DNA of 10,306 nucleotides from an uncultured Pseudomonadota bacterium (lineage in GTDB: Bacteria; Myxococcota; UBA796): contig CAJWHX010000086.1 in the NCBI GenBank assembly GCA_913040875.1, positions 1-10,306 of the forward strand, read 5' to 3'. Positions 7,050 to 10,306 of the stretch are shown in pieces (position 1 is the stretch's first letter; the number at the start of each line of letters is the position of its first letter). The position numbers and the translations under genes were made by a program. The notes under the pieces are model-generated. The model was not told the origin of the DNA. It worked only from the letters and a program-made list of their open reading frames with translations, and searched no databases.

Positions 7050-8030
7050 CTATTCTGTGATGAACTGTGTCCAGCCGAATCCATTACAGCCAGTGGCTAA
7101 GTCATTGGCATCTGCTGATACAGCCAGTGCATCTTCTTCAGTGTCAGCACCGAAAGCAATCTGACAGTAGTGCAATCCACCATCCGCATCACTGGCAATG
7201 TCAAATCGGCTCCACTTGTCCGCCAAGTCTGTCCAGGTTTCACCAGCACCCGTACAATCTTCTTCTGTTGCCAACATCCAATCGCTGCAGTACTGACTTC
7301 TCTTTTCAGAGTCGTTTTGAGCGATCAACCAACCTTCATCGTTGCTGTACTGAGAGACGTGGAAGAGCAAAGAACCTGAATCCCACTTGAATGCGTTGAT
7401 GGTGTGAGAACCACCCCAATTGTCATCGTACGTTCCTGTATAGGCAAACTTGATTCGGATCTCTGACCAACCGAAACCGTTGCAACCGGCGGCTAGGTCA
7501 TTGGCATCAGCCGATACAGCCATGGCGTCTTCCTCAGTTTCCGCATCGTAAGTGATTTGACAGTAGTGCAATCCACCATCCGCATCACTGGCAATGTCAA
7601 AACGACTCCACTTGTCTGCGAGGTCTGTCCAAGTTTCACCAGCAGCTTCACAGTCTTCTTGTGTGTACAAAGTCCAATCGCTACAGTACTGACTTCTAGC
7701 TTCGGAATCATTTTGGGCGATGATAAACCCATCATTGTTGCTGAATTGTGAGATGTGGAAGAGCAAGGAACCAGACGTCCAAGTATCAGCGGCGATAGTT
7801 TGTTCACCACCCCAAGAGTCTGTGTATGTTCCAATATACGCGAGTTCCTCAGGATCTGTATGGGTGTCTTCAGTATCCTCAGTGTCAGACGTATCTTCTG
7901 TGTCTTCCGTATCTTCCGTATCTGAAGTGTCTTCTGTGTCCGTATCTTCTACACCGGTGTCATCAACATCGATTCCGGTGTCTTCTTCCTTCTCTCCACA
8001 TGCGAAGAGTAAAAATAGTATTGTGTTCAT
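7050..8030 (-). CDS. Lipoprotein A: riboswitch-controlled, two tandem copies of the YCQ/GC domain
   Basis: The ATG at 8030 has GGGAG 5 bases upstream and starts directly with a short lipoprotein signal (MNTILFLLFAC, lipidated Cys11); a longer frame to 8054 lacks such a site. Residues ~17-60 are an Asp/Glu/Thr repeat linker (DTEDTSDTEDTEDTEDTSDT). Two domains follow with a period of 132 residues, at ~66-192 and ~198-326. Each contains GTY-x-D-x-WGG, HTI or QTI, SGSLLFH[IV]SQ, IAQNDSE, a Cys-containing insert (SQYCSDW...EDC...AGETWTDLADK), WSRFDIASDADGGLHYCQI, EEDA, SADANDL and GCNGFGW. The even Cys number suggests disulfides outside the cytoplasm. Lipoprotein C has the same domains without the insert. 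The 165-nt cobalamin riboswitch upstream makes this the nearest B12-controlled gene. I cannot assign a function; an envelope role in corrinoid uptake or stress is only a guess. Confidence 0.85.
   Translation of the reverse strand: MNTILFLLFACGEKEEDTGIDVDDTGVEDTDTEDTSDTEDTEDTEDTSDTEDTEDTHTDPEELAYIGTYTDSWGGEQTIAADTWTSGSLLFHISQFSNNDGFIIAQNDSEARSQYCSDWTLYTQEDCEAAGETWTDLADKWSRFDIASDADGGLHYCQITYDAETEEDAMAVSADANDLAAGCNGFGWSEIRIKFAYTGTYDDNWGGSHTINAFKWDSGSLLFHVSQYSNDEGWLIAQNDSEKRSQYCSDWMLATEEDCTGAGETWTDLADKWSRFDIASDADGGLHYCQIAFGADTEEDALAVSADANDLATGCNGFGWTQFITE
7053..7832 (-). repeat. Tandem intragenic duplication in lipoprotein A (period 396 bp)
   Basis: Unit 1 is 7437-7832 and unit 2 is 7053-7436 (minus-strand order). 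The units share long exact blocks. For example, the 44 bases beginning TGACAGTAGTGCAATCCACC (plus strand) occur at 7162 and again at 7558 with no difference. Elsewhere they differ mostly at synonymous positions. Conservation is strongest over the WSRFDIASDADGGLHYCQ segment. Confidence 0.85.
7863..7982 (-). repeat. Low-complexity Asp-Thr/Glu linker repeat in lipoprotein A
   Basis: The segment encodes about 40 residues built almost only of D, T, E, S, G and V in DTED/DTSD/DTG units. On the plus strand it reads as runs of TCTTC, GTATC and GTGTC. It likely forms an extended spacer holding the folded domains away from the lipid anchor. Such tracts are prone to length change by slippage or recombination. 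Confidence 0.7.
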
Positions 8031-8131
8031 GATATCTCCCTTTTGAGTGAACATAGTTTGGGTTGCGCACTACTGATGGGTACACGTGTCCCACAAGTAT
8101 AGAGTGCTGTATGTAAGTTAGACTTGGTTTC

Positions 8132-8162
8132 ACATCTAGGGCATCCCACCGATACCAGATGT
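8132..8162 (-). promoter_or_regulatory. Hairpin directly after the cobalamin aptamer (possible expression platform)
   Basis: On the minus strand ACATCTGGTATC pairs with GATGCC-CT-AGATGT around a GGTGG loop (12 bp with a CT bulge and one G-T pair). It begins at the very end of the aptamer P1 stem (2-base overlap at 8161-8162). No T tract follows, so it is not an intrinsic terminator. It could be the downstream hairpin whose loop contacts aptamer loop L5 in cobalamin riboswitches; the aptamer contains CCACA/ACCAC stretches partly complementary to the GGTGG loop. This assignment is inference. Confidence 0.4.
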
Positions 8163-8325
8163 ATCTATTGGCCGGTCTCCTGACTTATTCGGACTTGCAC
8201 TCTATCGACCTTCCCAGTGTTTCACCAGTGGTATTGTGGAGGAATGCACCAAACTTACAGTAGCGGGGGCTGTGTTGGATTTTCACCAACTTCCCAGTTT
8301 CACCCTTGCGGGTACCAAAAGATAC
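8161..8325 (-). promoter_or_regulatory. Cobalamin riboswitch
   Basis: On the minus strand the B12 box AAGTCAGGAGACCGGCC lies at 8170-8186. Upstream of it, in the correct order, are GGTACCCGCAAGGGTGAA (P2-P3 entry), CTGGGAAGTTGGTGAAAATC then CAAC (P4), the CAGCCCCCGCTACTGT core, CCACTGGTGAAACACTGGGA then AGG (P6 region) and GCAAGTCCGAATAAGTCAGG. The closing P1 helix is GTATCTTTTGG (8325-8315) with CCAATAGATAC (8171-8161), 11 bp with one mismatch. Such RNAs bind adenosyl- or related cobalamin and normally lower expression of B12 synthesis, transport or B12-independent replacement genes. The aptamer ends 130 bases before lipoprotein A. No intrinsic terminator is visible there, so control at translation (site GGGAG) is more likely. 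Confidence 0.92.
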
Positions 8326-8329
8326 TTTG

Positions 8330-8358
8330 ACCTTAGTTCATATAAAATTATTTGTCAA
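8330..8358 (-). promoter_or_regulatory. Sigma70-like promoter for the riboswitch transcript
   Basis: A perfect -35 TTGACA (8353-8358, minus strand) is separated by 17 bases from TAAGGT (8330-8335), which keeps the TA...T key positions of a -10. The predicted start of transcription, about 8323, coincides with the first bases of the riboswitch P1 stem. The -35 lies inside the last codons of truC (Leu-Asp-Lys-stop). Confidence 0.6.
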
Positions 8359-9037
8359 GCGTATTTTTGGAGAAGGCTATCAACTCGGGTCGTTTTGTAA
8401 GCACTTGATTCCACCACGGCATCGACTCAAAAACAGTTCCTAAGTCCTCTGGTAACGGACTGTGTATGGCAAGAGTGTGTTCCTGATATTGTAGGTGTAA
8501 TTTCCCTGCGTGAAGCGCCAATCTTTTGAGCCCCATGTTCTCTCTCCACCATCGATTCACCCTAGAGTCTCCGTGGTCACCGTCATGCAAGATGGGGTGG
8601 TGCAGGTCGCGAACGTGTCTCCGAACTTGATGGTTTCTTCCGGTTTTAGGGAGCACTTCTAGAAGAGAGCATCGAGGTTCGGTGCTTCGTCCCAAACACC
8701 GAACAACGGATAGAGCTTCTTTGCCTTTAATAGGGGTATCCACGGTGATGGGTTCTTCATGGGGGAAGCTGCCTCGTACAAATGCCCAGTAGGTCTTTTG
8801 ACCTTGGCGGAGAGTTTCAGCCATCGGTTCTACAAATTCAGGGGACAATGCAAAGATCAATAGTCCCGAGGTTTGCCGGTCCAATCGGTGTACGGGCCAG
8901 ACAGGTTGTCCCAAATGATCTCGTACTCGTTGCACCAGTGGGACCTCATCGGGAAATCTTGGATGAGAGTGAACGAGAACACCGGCGGGCTTGTCAATGA
9001 TGACGATACGTTGGTCTTGGTAGAGGATAGGGGGCAT
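8348..9037 (-). CDS. truC: tRNA pseudouridine(65) synthase TruC (RluA-type)
   Basis: RluA-family pseudouridine synthases convert a specific uridine to pseudouridine; TruC acts at position 65 of tRNA. The 229-residue protein has the family's catalytic motif VHRLDRQTSGLL with Asp53. It also has an N-terminal IIDKPAGVLVHSHP segment, GRNHQVRRHVRDLHHPI (~133-149), and HDGDHGDSRVNRWW, close to the GD-x-x-HGD-x-R-x-NR signature that separates TruC from RluA, RluC and RluD. The C-terminal LALHAGKLHL is also typical. The ATG at 9037 follows an in-frame TGA by two codons and lacks a clear ribosome binding site. It is on the same strand as the riboswitch transcript, whose promoter starts in its last codons. 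No terminator is seen between them, so read-through into the riboswitch is possible. Confidence 0.9.
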   Translation of the reverse strand: MPPILYQDQRIVIIDKPAGVLVHSHPRFPDEVPLVQRVRDHLGQPVWPVHRLDRQTSGLLIFALSPEFVEPMAETLRQGQKTYWAFVRGSFPHEEPITVDTPIKGKEALSVVRCLGRSTEPRCSLLEVLPKTGRNHQVRRHVRDLHHPILHDGDHGDSRVNRWWRENMGLKRLALHAGKLHLQYQEHTLAIHSPLPEDLGTVFESMPWWNQVLTKRPELIAFSKNTLDK

Positions 9038-9060
9038 GGGTATTCATACCACGTGAGATC

Positions 9061-9132
9061 TTACTTAGGCAATCTTTCCATCGTCAAAGTCTCACCCTTC
9101 GACAGGGTCTAAATCATCCACTCAAAGTGGTA
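9061..9132 (-). pseudogene. Fragment related to the small reading frame at 9227-9421, with internal stop
   Basis: The minus strand reads YHFEWMI, a TAG stop at 9109-9111, then TLSKGETLTMERLPK and TAA. This matches FTWMVQTLAKGEVLSLQIMP of the frame at 9227-9421, with the TAG where the intact copy has Gln (CAG). Identity is about 9 of 14 residues over the core and visible at the DNA level, with the copies 180 bases apart. No matching sequence is evident further upstream, so only the 3' end of the copy survives. Confidence 0.45.
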
Positions 9133-9226
9133 TGTCTCGTGGGACAGATATGGGTACTGTTAATGAGAATGTGTACAATTCATTGTGTGATACATCCCAT
9201 TAGATTTGATGAATAAATAAGCAACC

Positions 9227-9421
9227 CTAAGCCAAAACAACGTCTGTTGGCATGATTTGCAGACTCAGTACCTCACCCTTTGCCAGCGTCTGCACCATCC
9301 AAGTGAAGATGGCTCTATCCGTTGCCTTTTTGACATCTGAGCGTTTATCCAATGAACGGAGGATCATCTTCATTCGGAAGTTGTCTTTAAATCGTTCGCG
9401 GTGATTGTCAAGATAAGCCAA
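9227..9421 (-). pseudogene. Short reading frame, probably a remnant of a larger gene
   Basis: The frame encodes up to 64 residues, basic in the first half (RERFKDNFRMKMILRSLDKR) and ending FTWMVQTLAKGEVLSLQIMP then TDVVLA. It can start only at TTG (9421) or ATG (9373), neither with a ribosome binding site, and an in-frame stop lies just upstream. A decayed relative lies 180 bases downstream, so I favour a 5'-truncated gene; a real small protein cannot be excluded. I recognise no family. Confidence 0.35.
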
Positions 9422-9594
9422 GTTACGTCATTCAGCGGACAGCGAATCCTTAGGGGACATGTAGGACTTTTGTGACTGTATTCCGTATCAGTCATGGAGA
9501 TGATAAAGTATCATGCGTACTTTCAAAACTAAATTTTGTATCGATTTCGCGTACCAGATATGGGTGTATTGAATATTTATGTACGAGGTGTAGT

Positions 9595-10306
9595 ATGAAA
9601 AGGTCAAATCTGATTGTGAGTGCATTGGTGATTGGTGTTGCCATGTCTTCTATAGGGTATGCCTTAGAGAGTTCAGGAGAGCGCTCCTTCTTAGAAGAAC
9701 GATTGATTCGGATTCGAGGGGTAGAAGCCGAAATTATAGAAAACATGGGGTATATTAAAATCGCAGAACTTACTTATGAAAGTAACTTTGACGTTTTTGT
9801 AACTGCTGCTGCGTACCCACCCGTACCTTCAGATTCTCCTCAAGAATGGGTCAGGGAGTCTTCGGGTGGGTTTGCAACATTGGGCTGGTCTCCAGATGGT
9901 GACGTTCGAGGCAGCTACTCCGTCACGACAACTACGACAAACTTTACGGCTCTTGGAATCGGCGACATCGATGGTGATGGGACGTTGGAAACTTATCGGG
10001 CTACGAAATCCATTAATGCTAGAGCGCCAGAGAACTATCGTTCATCCCGTCGCTCAAGCCGTTCGAAGAAACGAAAGACTTTTAGTTTTGATCTTAAAGG
10101 GCTTTTCGGCGGTCCTTCAGATGAACAACAGTTTGAACTGGAGATCCTGCAAAATGTGCAGGCTATTAAAACCGCAGAATTCGCTTATGAGGGTAACTGG
10201 GATGTGTTTGTACCTGCAGCACTTTATCCCAAATCTCCGTCGAGTTCTCCCCAAGAATGGGTCAGGGAGTCTTCGGGTGGGTTTGCAACATTGGGCTGGT
10301 CTCCAG
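9595..10306 (+). CDS. Secreted protein with tandem pilin-like globular domains (3' end outside the window)
   Basis: The ATG at 9595 follows GAGGTG (9585-9590), and the frame stays open to the right edge (237 residues seen). Residues 1-23 (MKRSNLIVSALVIGVAMSSI then GYA) are a Sec signal peptide. Repeat 1 (~48-142) and the start of repeat 2 (~185 onward) share [NM]-[VG]-x-[AY]-IK-[TI]-AE, AYE/TYE, [FW]DVFV, SPQEWVRESSGGFATLGWSP and, in repeat 1, RGSYSVTTTTTNFTALGIGD, IDGDGTLETY and RATKSIN. This pattern matches the globular part of type IV pilins from deltaproteobacterial lineages as I recall them. However, the prepilin cleavage site and hydrophobic N-terminal helix (GFTLIE-type) are missing. 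The repeats are joined by a basic linker (RSSRRSSRSKKRK). DIDGDG could bind calcium. Repeat period is 137 residues. An adhesin or pilus-associated role is inference. Confidence 0.75.
   Translation, partial: MKRSNLIVSALVIGVAMSSIGYALESSGERSFLEERLIRIRGVEAEIIENMGYIKIAELTYESNFDVFVTAAAYPPVPSDSPQEWVRESSGGFATLGWSPDGDVRGSYSVTTTTTNFTALGIGDIDGDGTLETYRATKSINARAPENYRSSRRSSRSKKRKTFSFDLKGLFGGPSDEQQFELEILQNVQAIKTAEFAYEGNWDVFVPAALYPKSPSSSPQEWVRESSGGFATLGWSP
9841..9895 (+). repeat. 55-bp exact direct repeat, copy 1 (copy 2 at 10252-10306)
   Basis: The 55 bases starting CAAGAATGGGTCAGGGAGTC are repeated without a change 411 bases later, where the second copy is cut by the window edge. They encode QEWVRESSGGFATLGWSP in both domains of the pilin-like protein. 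Flanking parts of the repeats differ much more, so this block was duplicated recently or is kept identical by gene conversion. Confidence 0.9.

Noticed and set aside
7863..7982. Short regular repeats resembling an array
   Set aside because: Units are 3-9 bases, in frame, and encode a DTE linker; there are no spacers as in a CRISPR array.
7720..8046. Plus-strand Val/Ser-rich reading frame opposite lipoprotein A
   Set aside because: It is the complement of the DTE linker; the repetitive VSSVSSVS composition is a by-product and it has no ribosome binding site.
9536..9564. Possible promoter TTGTAT-17-TATGGG before the pilin-like gene
   Set aside because: The -10 half is poor and several equally weak alternatives exist in this AT-rich stretch.
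9492..9746. Minus-strand 84-residue frame across the start of the pilin-like gene
   Set aside because: It overlaps the ribosome binding site and signal peptide of the plus-strand gene and has no plausible start signal.

Overview
The window looks like accessory chromosomal DNA from a Gram-negative bacterium of the Myxococcota/Bradymonadota (former deltaproteobacterial) kind. This placement rests on several lipoproteins with short signal peptides followed by Asp/Glu/Thr/Ser-rich linkers (DTEDT-, DTGDTG-like), a pilin-like repeat protein of a type I associate with that group, and a moderate base composition. It is an inference from style, not a phylogenetic result.

Left part, plus strand (1-3232): the 3' end of an unrecognised gene, a small Asn/Thr-rich hypothetical protein closed by a hairpin terminator, an unrecognised 381-residue protein, a 45-residue single-pass membrane protein that overlaps its end, and an acidic-linker lipoprotein.

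Middle, minus strand (3215-8358), the most interesting block. Read from right to left, a sigma70-like promoter lies at the 3' end of truC. It drives a well-formed cobalamin riboswitch, followed by lipoprotein A, which has two copies of an unnamed ~130-residue domain. An inverted-repeat terminator or attenuator follows, then lipoprotein B (a discoidin-like 'cell surface protein' type) whose stop overlaps the start of a Tat-exported Rieske 2Fe-2S lipoprotein. After that come lipoprotein C, a divergent paralogue of A, and a cytoplasmic carotenoid cleavage oxygenase. If the hairpin after A is leaky, up to five genes could be under vitamin B12 control; the safe claim is that A is.

Right part: truC (tRNA pseudouridine-65 synthase, minus strand), two related fragments of an unrecognised small gene (one with an internal stop), and, on the plus strand, the 5' part of a secreted protein built of tandem pilin-like globular domains. 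That protein contains a 55-bp perfect internal repeat and runs off the window.

Taken together, the middle block may be a B12-repressed cell-surface module (envelope lipoproteins plus an extracytoplasmic Rieske electron carrier) whose function I cannot name. No tRNA, rRNA, CRISPR array or insertion sequence was seen.
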